Program-made: the position numbers and the translations under genes
Source of the DNA: Maridesulfovibrio salexigens DSM 2638
GTDB taxonomy: Bacteria > Desulfobacterota > Desulfovibrionia > Desulfovibrionales > Desulfovibrionaceae
Direction: 5' to 3'
Length of the DNA stretch: 64,000 nucleotides
NCBI RefSeq assembly: GCF_000023445.1
Contig: NC_012881.1
Location: forward strand, 1,927,501-1,991,500
Part shown: piece after piece, positions 36,418-47,436 of the stretch
Position numbering within the stretch: the stretch's first letter is position 1
Layout: each line of letters starts with the position of its first letter
The notes under the pieces: model-generated
Seen by the model: the letters and a program-made list of their open reading frames with translations, nothing else
The model's database searches: none
What the model was told of the DNA's origin: nothing

Positions 36418-37791
36418 TTAATTTTCAGGGATAGAAATTTTCGATTGCGGCATGGTCTGGCCGTGGACGGTGCAGGGGATTTCTCGACCGACCAGATATT
36501 CTATTGTGGCTACGCGCTTGGCTTGTTCGGCAAGGGCTTGATAGTAGGCTAGCTGAAATTCAATGAGAGTTCGTTCGGCATCAATCAGGTCGCTTGACGA
36601 TGCTGTGCCGGACTGGAATGCCTCAATGGAAACTCCGAGGGATTGCTCTGCCTTGGGAGTAAGACTGTCACGGTAAAGGCTGACTTTACGGATGGCATCC
36701 TGATATTTGTATATTTCGAGTTCCAGTTCAGCGGTCAGGTTGCGCTCAAGACCGGCTCTTTTGCGTGATGCCGATTTTACTTTGTTTTCAGCTTCATTGA
36801 GCTGCGCATCCTGCTTGTTCATCCAGATAGGTAGATTGACGGACATTGCAGTGATTATCGGGTCACGGTCCTCGTTGGTGACATTTGGGGATCTAGATTC
36901 TCCGGTTTGAATGTATTCAACACCGAAGGTAAAGTCCGGGTAGTAATCCTTTTTAGCCAGTTCTACCGAAATCTTTTCTCTGTTAACAGAATGGTCGAGC
37001 TCTCTTAATCTGGGGTTTCCGGTTTTGAATTCTTCCTTCAATTGATCTGGAGTCATGCTTATTTGCATAACAGGTATTGATTTGGGAAAGGGCAGGGTCT
37101 GATCGTCAGCCCTGTTCATGGCGGCAAGAAGCTTGGCAACGGTCGGTCCTTTGCGTTCTTCCAGTGAACGCAGCCTTTCTTCAAGCTTGCCCAGTTCAAC
37201 CTGAGTCTTGATCACCCCGTCGTAAGCCCCGGCCCCGGTGGAGTAGCGGGAGCGGGCAACGCTTTCGAGGTATTTCATAAGTTCGATGTTCTCGTGAGTA
37301 ATGCGGATGGCCTGTGCAAGGTAGGCGTAGTCGTAGTAAGTCTTCTTTACTTCGGTGAATATCTTCAGCTTGAGATTGTCGAAACGGGCTTTTTTAATGT
37401 CCGCATCGCGCAGAGCCTGTTCACCTTTGAGGCCGAGTTTCCCGAACCACGGCAGGGTCTGGCTCAGTCCGTATTTGAATTCTTGTGGTCCGGTCCGGGT
37501 TTCTACAGGCTGGATAAACCATGCAAAATTGAATCTGGGGTCCGGCAGGCTTGAGACACTTGCTTCTCGCTGTAAGGCCGCTTTCCAACCATAAAATGCT
37601 GCGTATACATCATCATTGTTACGGGCGGCTTCAACCAGATAATCGGTTAATTCATTAATTTCAGTATGAGGAGCTTGAGTGTCCGAGTTGATTGCTGCTG
37701 AATCTTGAGCAAAGGCAGGGAAGGATTGTGCACATATAAAAGTGCTGAAGAGGATTGTAAGTATATATTTAAAATTGGGTACCTTGGTCAT
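36418..37791 (-). CDS. cusC: TolC-family outer-membrane efflux channel (CusC-like)
   Basis: This 457-residue protein has a signal peptide (cleaved near FPAFA-QD) and two outer-membrane-efflux repeats rich in long amphipathic helices. Recognisable blocks are SLPDPRFNFAW, QTLPWFGKLGLKGEQ and SVNLPIWMNKQD. It forms the trimeric channel of the CusCBA-type pump. It is the first gene of a three-gene minus-strand operon with gaps of 14-15 bases. Confidence 0.9.
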   Translation of the reverse strand: MTKVPNFKYILTILFSTFICAQSFPAFAQDSAAINSDTQAPHTEINELTDYLVEAARNNDDVYAAFYGWKAALQREASVSSLPDPRFNFAWFIQPVETRTGPQEFKYGLSQTLPWFGKLGLKGEQALRDADIKKARFDNLKLKIFTEVKKTYYDYAYLAQAIRITHENIELMKYLESVARSRYSTGAGAYDGVIKTQVELGKLEERLRSLEERKGPTVAKLLAAMNRADDQTLPFPKSIPVMQISMTPDQLKEEFKTGNPRLRELDHSVNREKISVELAKKDYYPDFTFGVEYIQTGESRSPNVTNEDRDPIITAMSVNLPIWMNKQDAQLNEAENKVKSASRKRAGLERNLTAELELEIYKYQDAIRKVSLYRDSLTPKAEQSLGVSIEAFQSGTASSSDLIDAERTLIEFQLAYYQALAEQAKRVATIEYLVGREIPCTVHGQTMPQSKISIPEN

Positions 37792-38288
37792 GAAGCTCTC
37801 CTGCTGAGAAAAAATTGATATTCTACGTTGAGCAAATACTATTCCATGCTAATGATGCTAACGAATACTGTACATTAAGTATCAGTATAATTCATCTATT
37901 GCTGGGGTGTTTTTTTTGTCCTAGAATATATTTGTGCAATATTTGCTTGTGCATCATTAATAATTGCGGCCTGTTGAAGGATTGATTTGCACTTATTTGC
38001 ACATGATGACGATATAAGTGGCAATAAAATCATACTAAATTGGTATAGTAAGTTTTGAATATTTTGTCTAAGAACAATTAAGTGCAATTGTTTTCACATA
38101 GGTTGTTTTTCTGGGTTGGTTAAGATGCTTAGTTTTAGCTTAAGGGTTTGATATTAAATGATTATTTTATGATGGAATGTAATGTGAAAATGTTGACCAT
38201 AATTCTGGGAGTAAAGCGTGTAAAAGTGTATTCTTTAGGCTGCTAGAATTCTCAATTTAGATAAATGCTCATATTCGAAGGTTAATAT
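37792..38288. promoter_or_regulatory. Divergent control region of efflux operon and phosphatase gene
   Basis: About 500 AT-rich bases separate divergent genes. Five TTGCAC/GTGCAA-type hexamers occur: TTGTGCA at 37932-37938 and 37947-37953, TTTGCAC at 37986-37992 and 37996-38002 (ten bases apart), and GTGCAA at 38082-38087. Nearer the efflux operon, ATACTG (37865-37870) mirrors CAGTAT (37883-37888), and ATGCTAA/ATGCTAA direct repeats lie just to its left. These look like regulator sites, but none matches a known consensus. Confidence 0.4.
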
Positions 38289-40412
38289 ATGAAAATACGC
38301 TTTAAACTGCTCTTGCTCCTGCTTACGGTATCAATACTTCCGCTTATTCTGGTTCAGGCCGGGGTGCTTGATTCATTGAGATCTCTTTCCGATGAGATCG
38401 GAGGGGAGGTGCGTAAGGAGCTGGTCAATAAAAGCAGTGTCGAGCTGAAAAGACTCGTAGAGGACCATGCCCGTGTTCTGTCCAAGCAACGTAGGATCGT
38501 AGAGCTTAATTTACAGCAGGTTTCAGCAGAGCTTTCAGCATGGATTGAAGACGGCAATGAATTCAGTCTTCCTGAAGTATTTCTGGGCAGCAATTCAGAG
38601 CAGGGAGATATTGAGAGACTGGAAGAAAAATATGAACAGCGTGATCAAAATATGATGCATGGATCATATGTACTTGATTTTGATTCAGTTCGATATACTG
38701 CGGCGCATAGTTCCAGTCGGAGTTCCATACTTCCTTATGGAACATCGGACGCTGTTTTGCCTTTACTGAAAGCAGTAGAGTTGAAAAATCCTGAACTGAC
38801 TTTGTGGATCAGGGCTGTGTTCAATTCCGGGGAAAGTCTTGTATATCCGGCAACAACCGGAATGCGAATGAGTATGCATAAGACTGTTCCGATAATAAAT
38901 AAGAATCCGGTTCCCTCATGGTCTCTTCCTCAGAAAGATCTTCTAACCGGGCGTACTGTTCTTACTGCTTCCTTGGGGGTATTTGTAAAGAAGGAGGCAG
39001 TTGGGAGCGTTTCCATAGATGTCCCACTTGATACTCTTCTGCACGGCTATAATCATCTTGATGTGTTTTCACATAACATTGATTCCCTGCTGGTGCGTCT
39101 TGAACCGAATGGTAATGGAACCAGCGGTGTTGAAGTGGTTGCAAAAGAGGTTGCCGCTTCCAGCCGCAAAAGTATGATGCATATGTGGGAACCTCCCTCC
39201 ACTCAGATGCTTTTGTCTTCTACTGATGCAACCTTGTTTTCAAGATTTCATAAATTTTTGGAAGCCGGTAAGTCCGGCGTTATGAGTATGCCGTATAATG
39301 GGCGAGATAGTATCTGGGCTTTTTCCGCACCGGATGCGCGCGGTGTCTCACTGGTTTTGATACTTCCTCACGATGATGTAGTGGCCCCGGCTGATAAAGC
39401 AAAATCTTATGTTCAGACAGCAATCAAAGAGCAATATCTGCATACGATCTTTGTCTTGATTATTGTCGTATTGCTAGTGTCACTACTCGCGTTTCTGCTT
39501 TCAAGAAGATTTACTGAAAATATTTTGATCCTTGCCAGAGGGGTTAAGCGTATCGCTTCCGGTGATTTTTCAGCTCATGTTGAAATTACCGGCGATGATG
39601 AAGTCGGCGAACTGGCCCGTGATTTCAACTCAATGGCTCCGTCATTAAGGGAACATATTGAAATCAAGAGTGCCCTTGATGTGGCAATGGAAGTTCAGAC
39701 CAATTTATTGCCGCAAAATTCTCCCTACATTAAGGGTTATGATATTTATGGTGAAAGCAAATATTGTGATGAGCTGGGCGGAGATTACTTTGATTATATC
39801 CGACCTGAACGCGATGGAGAGAACATGCGTTTTGCCATCGGTGATGTCAGCGGACATGGTGTCCCGGCTGCAATGCTTATGGGGTCTGTGCGTGGATATC
39901 TGCGGGCGCGGACACTTAGTGGCGGACAGCTTGGAGAGATTGTGACTGACGTCAATAGGCTTGTTGCTCAGGATACGTATAAAACAGGCCAATTCATGAC
40001 TATGCTCATGGTTGAGCTCGATCCTGCCAAAAGTGAATTGCGCTGGGTCAGGGCCGGGCATGAACCGGCGTTGATTTTTGATTTTGCAAAGAACGATTTC
40101 ATAAGGCTTGAGGGCGAAGGGATTGTTCTCGGTGCATTTGAGGATGTCGAGTATTCCGAGAATTGTTGTGCAGAGCTTAAGGATGGGCAGATCCTTATTC
40201 TCGGTACTGATGGAATTTGGGAAGCATCCAATAAAGATGGTGAATTTTTCGGTAAGAAAAGGCTGTGGGATTTGATTAATTTGAAGAAAAATTCTTCAGC
40301 AGAGTCTATTGCATCCGGTATTTTTGCTGCCGTTCAGGATTTTACCGGAAGAACAAAACAGGAAGATGATCTGACCGTAGTGGTCATAAAAAAAGAAAAC
40401 AACACACAGTAG
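38289..40412 (+). CDS. Membrane-bound PP2C/SpoIIE (RsbU-type) phosphatase
   Basis: This 707-residue protein has an N-terminal membrane helix (residues 5-24), a large periplasmic sensory region to about 385, a second helix (390-410), a HAMP domain (GVKRIASGDFSAHVEITGDDEVGEL) and a C-terminal PP2C-like domain. Metal-site motifs are ELGGDYFDY, AIGDVSGHGVPAAMLMG and LGTDGIWEASN. RsbU-type enzymes dephosphorylate anti-sigma-factor antagonists or act on other partners; no such partner gene is adjacent. It is probably cotranscribed with the next gene (10-base gap). Confidence 0.9.
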   Translation: MKIRFKLLLLLLTVSILPLILVQAGVLDSLRSLSDEIGGEVRKELVNKSSVELKRLVEDHARVLSKQRRIVELNLQQVSAELSAWIEDGNEFSLPEVFLGSNSEQGDIERLEEKYEQRDQNMMHGSYVLDFDSVRYTAAHSSSRSSILPYGTSDAVLPLLKAVELKNPELTLWIRAVFNSGESLVYPATTGMRMSMHKTVPIINKNPVPSWSLPQKDLLTGRTVLTASLGVFVKKEAVGSVSIDVPLDTLLHGYNHLDVFSHNIDSLLVRLEPNGNGTSGVEVVAKEVAASSRKSMMHMWEPPSTQMLLSSTDATLFSRFHKFLEAGKSGVMSMPYNGRDSIWAFSAPDARGVSLVLILPHDDVVAPADKAKSYVQTAIKEQYLHTIFVLIIVVLLVSLLAFLLSRRFTENILILARGVKRIASGDFSAHVEITGDDEVGELARDFNSMAPSLREHIEIKSALDVAMEVQTNLLPQNSPYIKGYDIYGESKYCDELGGDYFDYIRPERDGENMRFAIGDVSGHGVPAAMLMGSVRGYLRARTLSGGQLGEIVTDVNRLVAQDTYKTGQFMTMLMVELDPAKSELRWVRAGHEPALIFDFAKNDFIRLEGEGIVLGAFEDVEYSENCCAELKDGQILILGTDGIWEASNKDGEFFGKKRLWDLINLKKNSSAESIASGIFAAVQDFTGRTKQEDDLTVVVIKKENNTQ

Positions 40413-40422
40413 GAGTTGTAAC

Positions 40423-40884
40423 ATGAAGAAAATTTTGAACATCAGCGTAGTAATGGCCTTTATTCTTGTAATGTCCAGCGCTGCTTTCGCTATGGATATG
40501 AATCATTCCGGTCACGGCAAGGGAGAAATGAAAGGCTCCATGCATGACGGTATCGCCATGATGGAAAAAGGTCTTGCCCATATGAAGCACGGGGCAAAAC
40601 TCATGCATGACCCGGCTACTATGAAAGAAGGTATGGGACTCATGAATAAGGAAATGATGCCCATGCATAACGGCATGAAAATGATTGAAAAGGGTGCCGA
40701 GGGCGGCGAGCATCATTCCATGGTTAAAGGTTCAATGGGGCACGCGAATAAGGGTATGATGGAAATGATGAAAGGTATGGGATTGGTCAAGAAAGGCGAT
40801 GATAAAGGTTTCCAGATGATGGACAGCGGTCTTGAGAAAATGGAAAAGTCCCTTGAGGATGTGAAAGGTATGTCTGGCATGTAG
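40423..40884 (+). CDS. Met/His-rich secreted protein, possible copper-binding protein
   Basis: This 153-residue protein has a signal peptide (cleavage near SSAAFA-MD) and a mature part very rich in methionine (31 Met in the whole chain) and histidine (10), with no cysteine. Repeated GM, MM, MH and KG units (for example MMPMHNGMKMIEKG) resemble periplasmic methionine-motif copper chaperones and silver/copper-binding proteins. It follows the phosphatase by ten bases and lies across a control region from the CusCBA-type operon, which fits a metal role. Metal binding is inferred from composition only. Confidence 0.75.
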   Translation: MKKILNISVVMAFILVMSSAAFAMDMNHSGHGKGEMKGSMHDGIAMMEKGLAHMKHGAKLMHDPATMKEGMGLMNKEMMPMHNGMKMIEKGAEGGEHHSMVKGSMGHANKGMMEMMKGMGLVKKGDDKGFQMMDSGLEKMEKSLEDVKGMSGM

Positions 40885-40910
40885 CCATCTGTTTACTATT
40901 TAAAGATGAA

Positions 40911-40947
40911 AAAGGCTGCCTTCTGGTTATGGAGGGCAGCCTTTCTG
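40911..40947 (+). terminator. Terminator after the Met-rich protein gene
   Basis: AAAGGCTGCC (40911-40920) pairs with GGCAGCCTTT (40935-40944), followed by CTGTTTTCC. It closes the phosphatase/Met-rich unit. Confidence 0.8.
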
Positions 40948-41082
40948 TTTTCCATATTTTATGGATATATATTTACGAATTATATGTGGCTTATGCATAT
41001 ACCATAAACCGTTTGTTTTGTGCTGTGATGTGCGAAAATCGTCCGAATTTGGATTGCGGGAACAGCGCTCCACAGGTATAAA

Positions 41083-41110
41083 AAGAAAACCCCTTGCGTA
41101 ACAAGGGGTT
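41083..41110 (-). terminator. Terminator of tRNA-Sec
   Basis: On the minus strand AACCCCTTG and CAAGGGGTT (41110-41102 and 41096-41088) form a nine-base stem, followed by TTCTTTTT. It lies ten bases after the CCA end. Confidence 0.85.
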
Positions 41111-41119
41111 GGAAATATC

Positions 41120-41213
41120 TGGCGGAAGTGTATAGGAGTCGAACCTACCGACGAGGGTTAACCCGTCCACTGGATTTGAAGTCCAGGCGCAACACCGGTT
41201 ACGATACACTTCC
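41120..41213 (-). tRNA. selC: tRNA-Sec (anticodon UCA)
   Basis: On the minus strand the sequence starts GGAAGTGT (41213-41206) and ends ACACTTCC-G-CCA, giving the eight-base acceptor stem of bacterial tRNA-Sec. The anticodon arm CTGGA-CTTCAAA-TCCAG carries TCA, which reads UGA, and is the same as in E. coli selC. The long variable arm (GGACGGGTTAACCCTCGTC) and TTCGA of the T-loop fit. At 94 bases it is long, as expected. It implies selenoproteins and SelA/SelB elsewhere in the genome. Confidence 0.97.
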
Positions 41214-41282
41214 GCTTCGAAGAAGAATTTGCTAACAATTTTGATGGCAAAGCGCAAGTACAATAATATTTTTGAATATGAC

Positions 41283-41310
41283 TTGCCTTTTGCCAAATTA
41301 GTCTTATTAA
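41283..41310 (+). promoter_or_regulatory. Candidate promoter upstream of ftsH
   Basis: TTGCCT (41283-41288), a 16-base spacer and TATTAA (41305-41310) lie about 100 bases before the ftsH TTG. It is the best hexamer pair seen in this gap and could drive the long ftsH-to-priA run. Confidence 0.35.
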
Positions 41311-41409
41311 TAGCTGATTGAAACTGAAGAAAAAATGTAAATACAGTCCGATGCTTGCCGCATATTGACAGGTTTAGGCAGGCCGGGCGCATATCCAAGG
41401 AGATAGACT

Positions 41410-43479
<2,070 letters not shown>

Positions 43480-43492
43480 GGAATCAGGATTT

Positions 43493-44335
43493 ATGTCCCG
43501 TAATTATTCATGGACAATTAAAGGGGGGAGGGTGTTAGGCCCTGCCCCTTTTTTTATTGCCGGTATTGTTAATGTCACCCCTGACTCTTTTTATGACGGG
43601 GGAAAGAATTATGATCCGCAGCAGGCTATAGAACATGGCCGCCAGCTCGCAAAACAGGGCGCGGATATCCTCGATGTAGGCGGTGAAAGTACAAGGCCCT
43701 TTGCAGATCCTGTTTCGCTTGATGATGAATTGTCTCGCGTAATTCCCGTTATCAGTGAACTCAGTCGTGATTATGTAGTATCGGTTGATACGGTTAAGAG
43801 TGAAGTTGCCAGAAAGGCCGTTGAGGCCGGAGCGGCTATAGTTAATGATGTTTCCGCCTTTGCTCAAGACCCGGCACTGCTTGATGTTGTTGCTGATCTC
43901 AAACCCGGTTACGTTCTTATGCATAGTCAGGGAACCCCGGAAGAGATGCAATTGTCGCCGACTTATGATAATGTCATAGAGGATATTTTGAGTTTTTTTG
44001 AAAAAAGTCTTGAAAAACTCATAAAGTCAGGCTTACCGGAAAATCGAATAGTACTTGATCCCGGCATTGGTTTTGGAAAGACACTTAACCACAATCTTGA
44101 GATTTTACGCAGGATTGACCGATTTATGGGTTTGGGATTTCCTATATATATGGGACTTTCAAATAAGTCTTTGTGGGGCAAGTTACTGGGTCTGGAAGCT
44201 GGAGAGAGACAAAATGCAACTCAGGCAGCAACCGCTGTCCTTGCTGCCCGGGGAGTTCCTATTCACCGGGTGCATGAAGTCGGCCTGACCAGCCAGACAT
44301 TGAGAATAGTGAAGGAGATCGGCGGAGATAATTGA
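43493..44335 (+). CDS. folP: Dihydropteroate synthase
   Basis: This 280-residue TIM-barrel enzyme joins para-aminobenzoate to dihydropterin diphosphate in folate synthesis and is the target of sulfonamides. Motifs are GIVNVTPDSFYDGG, ILDVGGESTRPFA and DPGIGFGKT. I chose ATG 43493 after the ftsH stop; the frame is open far upstream inside ftsH, but that part is in a shifted frame and not coding. The stop overlaps the cdaA ATG (TGATG). Confidence 0.95.
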   Translation: MSRNYSWTIKGGRVLGPAPFFIAGIVNVTPDSFYDGGKNYDPQQAIEHGRQLAKQGADILDVGGESTRPFADPVSLDDELSRVIPVISELSRDYVVSVDTVKSEVARKAVEAGAAIVNDVSAFAQDPALLDVVADLKPGYVLMHSQGTPEEMQLSPTYDNVIEDILSFFEKSLEKLIKSGLPENRIVLDPGIGFGKTLNHNLEILRRIDRFMGLGFPIYMGLSNKSLWGKLLGLEAGERQNATQAATAVLAARGVPIHRVHEVGLTSQTLRIVKEIGGDN

Positions 44336-45081
44336 TGTTTGAATTTCTAGGCTTTCAAATTTCCTGGAAAGAGCTGCTGGATATCGGACTGGTAGCGATT
44401 GTCTATTTTTACATCATCCTGCTGGTGCGTGGAACACGTGCGGCTGCTGTTATCTGGGGATTGTTGCTGGTTCTTCTGGTCTACTATCTTTCCGATGTCT
44501 TCGGTCTTTATACTCTCAACTGGCTTTTAACCAACTTCTTAAGTTCTATCTTTCTTGTAATTATTATTCTTTTTCAGCGTGATATCCGTAAAGGTCTGGC
44601 CCAGATGGGCGCAGGGCGCTTTTGGCGCAAGCAGGATTTTGAGATGGCTGTCATTGATGAAATCTGCACAGCCATGGATTCCATGGCTCGCCAGAAGATT
44701 GGAGCTTTGCTGGTTATCCAGAAAAATGTCCCCTTAGGCGATATCCTTGAGAAGGGAGTAGAAGTCAATGGACGGGTCAGCAAGCAGTTGCTGATAAATA
44801 TTTTCTGGCCTGATACCCCGTTGCATGACGGGGCTGTGGTCATAAAATCTAATATGATTGTTGCGGCCTCCTGTATTTTGCCTCTGGCACATGTTTCTAC
44901 CCGCCAGAGCGCTATTGGTACCCGCCACAGGGCGGCATTGGGCATCAGTGAGGAAACTGATGCTATTGCTCTTGTTGTTTCAGAGGAACGTGGAACTATG
45001 TCTGCGGCTATTGGTGGCAAGTTGACCACCAGTCTCGACATTGTCCGGCTTAAAAGGGTTCTGAAAAACGTTTTGACTTGA
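44335..45081 (+). CDS. cdaA: Diadenylate cyclase CdaA
   Basis: This 248-residue membrane enzyme makes c-di-AMP from two ATP. Three N-terminal helices precede the DAC domain, which has the complete signature: HDGAVVI (Asp about residue 165) and GTRHRAALGISE (about 195-206), then EERGTMS. ATG 44335 overlaps the folP stop; an in-frame TTG three bases upstream is less likely. The order cdaA-cdaR-glmM matches Firmicutes operons, in which CdaR and GlmM regulate the cyclase. Confidence 0.95.
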   Translation: MFEFLGFQISWKELLDIGLVAIVYFYIILLVRGTRAAAVIWGLLLVLLVYYLSDVFGLYTLNWLLTNFLSSIFLVIIILFQRDIRKGLAQMGAGRFWRKQDFEMAVIDEICTAMDSMARQKIGALLVIQKNVPLGDILEKGVEVNGRVSKQLLINIFWPDTPLHDGAVVIKSNMIVAASCILPLAHVSTRQSAIGTRHRAALGISEETDAIALVVSEERGTMSAAIGGKLTTSLDIVRLKRVLKNVLT

Positions 45082-45085
45082 TGGT

Positions 45086-45997
45086 ATGAAAGTACAGCAC
45101 TGGAAAATAGCAGCTTTGGCCGTCATGATGGCCGTTTTAACCTGGTACTTGGTTACCGGGCGTGATCTCGTTGAGACATGGGTGGAATTCCCACTTGAAA
45201 TAATTAATCCCCCTCAGGGAATGATCATCCAGGACGGTATGATCAGCAAGGTTTCAGTGCGTTTGCGCGGGCCCAAGGGCTTGATTCGTAGTCTGGATAC
45301 AAAAAAAGTGGCCTACTCCCTAGATACTGGTCATCTGGTTGTAGGAAATAACCCGGTGACCATTGTGCCGGAAAATCTGGGGTTGGGCAGTGCTCTTGAA
45401 GTCGTGGAGATAAGTCCTTCGCATATAAATCTTGTCATGGATATGTTTGTGAAGAAGCGGGTCCGGGTGGTTCCTTCATGGGAAGGGGATCTGCACCGCG
45501 ATTATACCTTGAAGAAAAAATACAGTGAACCGGATGAAGTTACTCTTCGCGGTCCGGCTTCTGTGTTAAAAAAAATAGAACAGGTCAGAACTCAGCGTAT
45601 CATGCTGGATACGGATTCTCCGGGCAACTGGAGAGGGGAAGTTCCCCTGCAATTACCGGACACTGTGGAGTCCAATCCGGGATTGGTCAGTGTGGGACTT
45701 GATTTTGCGGTTCGCTCAGGAAAGATGTGGGTGAAGGTGCCGTTATATATTTTAGGGCCTGATGATGTTGACTTTGCGGCCAGCCAGAATTACGTCAGGC
45801 TGCTTGTGGAAGGGCCTAAACCCTTCTTCAGGAAGAAAGGATTCAGAGATGAGATTACTGCTTCAATTGATTTGAATGCAACAATCCCTGTTGGGGATAA
45901 CGTTGTTCCCTACGAAGTTACTCTGCCTAGAGGCTGTTCAGTAACAAAGAGAAAACCCGAAGCAATAACTGTAACTATAGCGAGGCAGGAGCCGTAG
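45086..45997 (+). CDS. cdaR: YbbR-domain protein, CdaA regulator
   Basis: This 303-residue protein has one N-terminal membrane helix (about residues 6-24) and YbbR-like repeats outside the membrane: VSVRLRGPKGLIRSL, then PSWEGDLHRDYTLKKKYSEP and EPDEVTLRGPASVLKKIEQV are typical blocks, with a third degenerate repeat to the end. Such proteins bind and tune CdaA. It starts four bases after cdaA and ends before glmM, so it is coupled in the c-di-AMP operon. Confidence 0.88.
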   Translation: MKVQHWKIAALAVMMAVLTWYLVTGRDLVETWVEFPLEIINPPQGMIIQDGMISKVSVRLRGPKGLIRSLDTKKVAYSLDTGHLVVGNNPVTIVPENLGLGSALEVVEISPSHINLVMDMFVKKRVRVVPSWEGDLHRDYTLKKKYSEPDEVTLRGPASVLKKIEQVRTQRIMLDTDSPGNWRGEVPLQLPDTVESNPGLVSVGLDFAVRSGKMWVKVPLYILGPDDVDFAASQNYVRLLVEGPKPFFRKKGFRDEITASIDLNATIPVGDNVVPYEVTLPRGCSVTKRKPEAITVTIARQEP

Positions 45998-46034
45998 ATA
46001 ATTTGATCGGCCTGCATTTTTTTTGGAGAGATGG

Positions 46035-47384
46035 ATGAGTAAACGTTTGTTCGGAACTGACGGCCTGCGTGGTCAGGTTAATATTTTTCCCATGACTGCA
46101 GAGGTGGCTCTGCGTATGGGCCTTGCGGCAGGATCTTACTTTCGTAATGGAAAGCAGCGCCACAAAGTTATTATAGGTAAAGATACCCGCCTTTCGGGTT
46201 ATGTCTTTGAGTCTGCTTTGACTTCAGGTCTTTGCGCTATGGGTATGGATGTCTTTCAAGTCGGCCCCATGCCGACTCCGGCTGTTTCCTTTCTGACTCG
46301 CAACATGCGTGCAGATCTCGGTATTGTTATTTCTGCTTCCCACAATCCGTTTATGGATAACGGCATTAAATTTTTCGATTCCAGCGGTCACAAACTTCCC
46401 GATGCTGTTGAAGATGAAATCGCTGATATGGTTCTTTCGCAGGATACCCAGTGGGATTATCCGCAGGCCGAGAAAGTCGGTCGTGCTTACAAAATCGAAG
46501 ACGCCCGTGGACGTTACATTGTCTATCTCAAGTACAGTTTCCCACAGGATATGACTCTCAATGGCGTAAAGCTGGTTCTGGACTGCGCCAATGGTGCAGC
46601 CTACAGTCTTGGGCATATGTTCGAAGAACTGGGGGCAGAAGTTGTACGTATCGGTGATAAGCCCAACGGTCTTAATATTAATGATAAATGCGGCTCCCTT
46701 TACCCCGATATCCTTGGACAGAGGGTTGTTGAAGAGCATGCTGATTTAGGTTTGGCTCTTGATGGTGATGCGGATCGTCTGATTGTCGTTGATGAAAAAG
46801 GGCAGGTCCTTGACGGGGACGTGATTATGGCCATGTGTGCTGCTGATCTGATGGAGCGCGGTAAGCTCAATCATAATATGCTGGTAGCGACCGTTATGAG
46901 TAACATGGCTCTGGAAAATTTCATGAAAGAGAATGGCGGTTCTTTACTGCGTACCCCGGTCGGTGACCGCTACGTGGTAGAAGCCATGCGCCGTGAGGGA
47001 GCAATCCTTGGCGGGGAGCAGTCCGGCCATCTTATTTTCAAAGAATTCAGCACCACAGGCGATGGCCTGCTTGCAGCCTTACAGTTATTGCGTATACTGT
47101 GTGTCAAGAACAGGCCGCTTTCCGAACTTTCCGGACTACTTGAACTTTATCCGCAAAAATTACAGAATGTTCATGTTAAGCGGAAAAGGCCTTTTGAGGA
47201 AGTTCCTGCTGTGCAGGATGCACTCAAACAGGTAGAGCAGGAATTGGCCGGAAAGGGACGTGTTCTGCTTCGTTATTCCGGGACTGAATCCGTAGCCAGA
47301 GTAATGGTTGAAGCGGAAGACAGTTCCAAAGTCGAACTTTATACTTCCGAGCTTGCAGGAGTTTTGGAAGAGCATTTACGTTGA
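46035..47384 (+). CDS. glmM: Phosphoglucosamine mutase
   Basis: This 449-residue enzyme converts glucosamine-6-phosphate to glucosamine-1-phosphate, feeding UDP-GlcNAc and cell-wall synthesis. It begins [10 protein letters not shown], with the phosphoserine loop [12 protein letters not shown] (about residues 100-111), Mg-site DGDADR near 243 and the C-terminal RYSGTE. I chose ATG 46035 with GGAGAG upstream; an earlier ATG at 46023 has no homologous residues. It links the c-di-AMP unit to envelope precursors. Confidence 0.96.
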
Positions 47385-47436
47385 TAATTAGTTCAGTTGC
47401 TGGTTAAGCACTGATATCATAAGGAGATCGTAACCA

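Noticed and set aside
37932-38002. Sigma-54 promoter or CRISPR-like repeats
   Set aside because: The TTGTGCA/TTGCAC units are short, irregularly spaced and lack a GG...TGC pair at the -24/-12 spacing; they are reported only as possible regulator sites.
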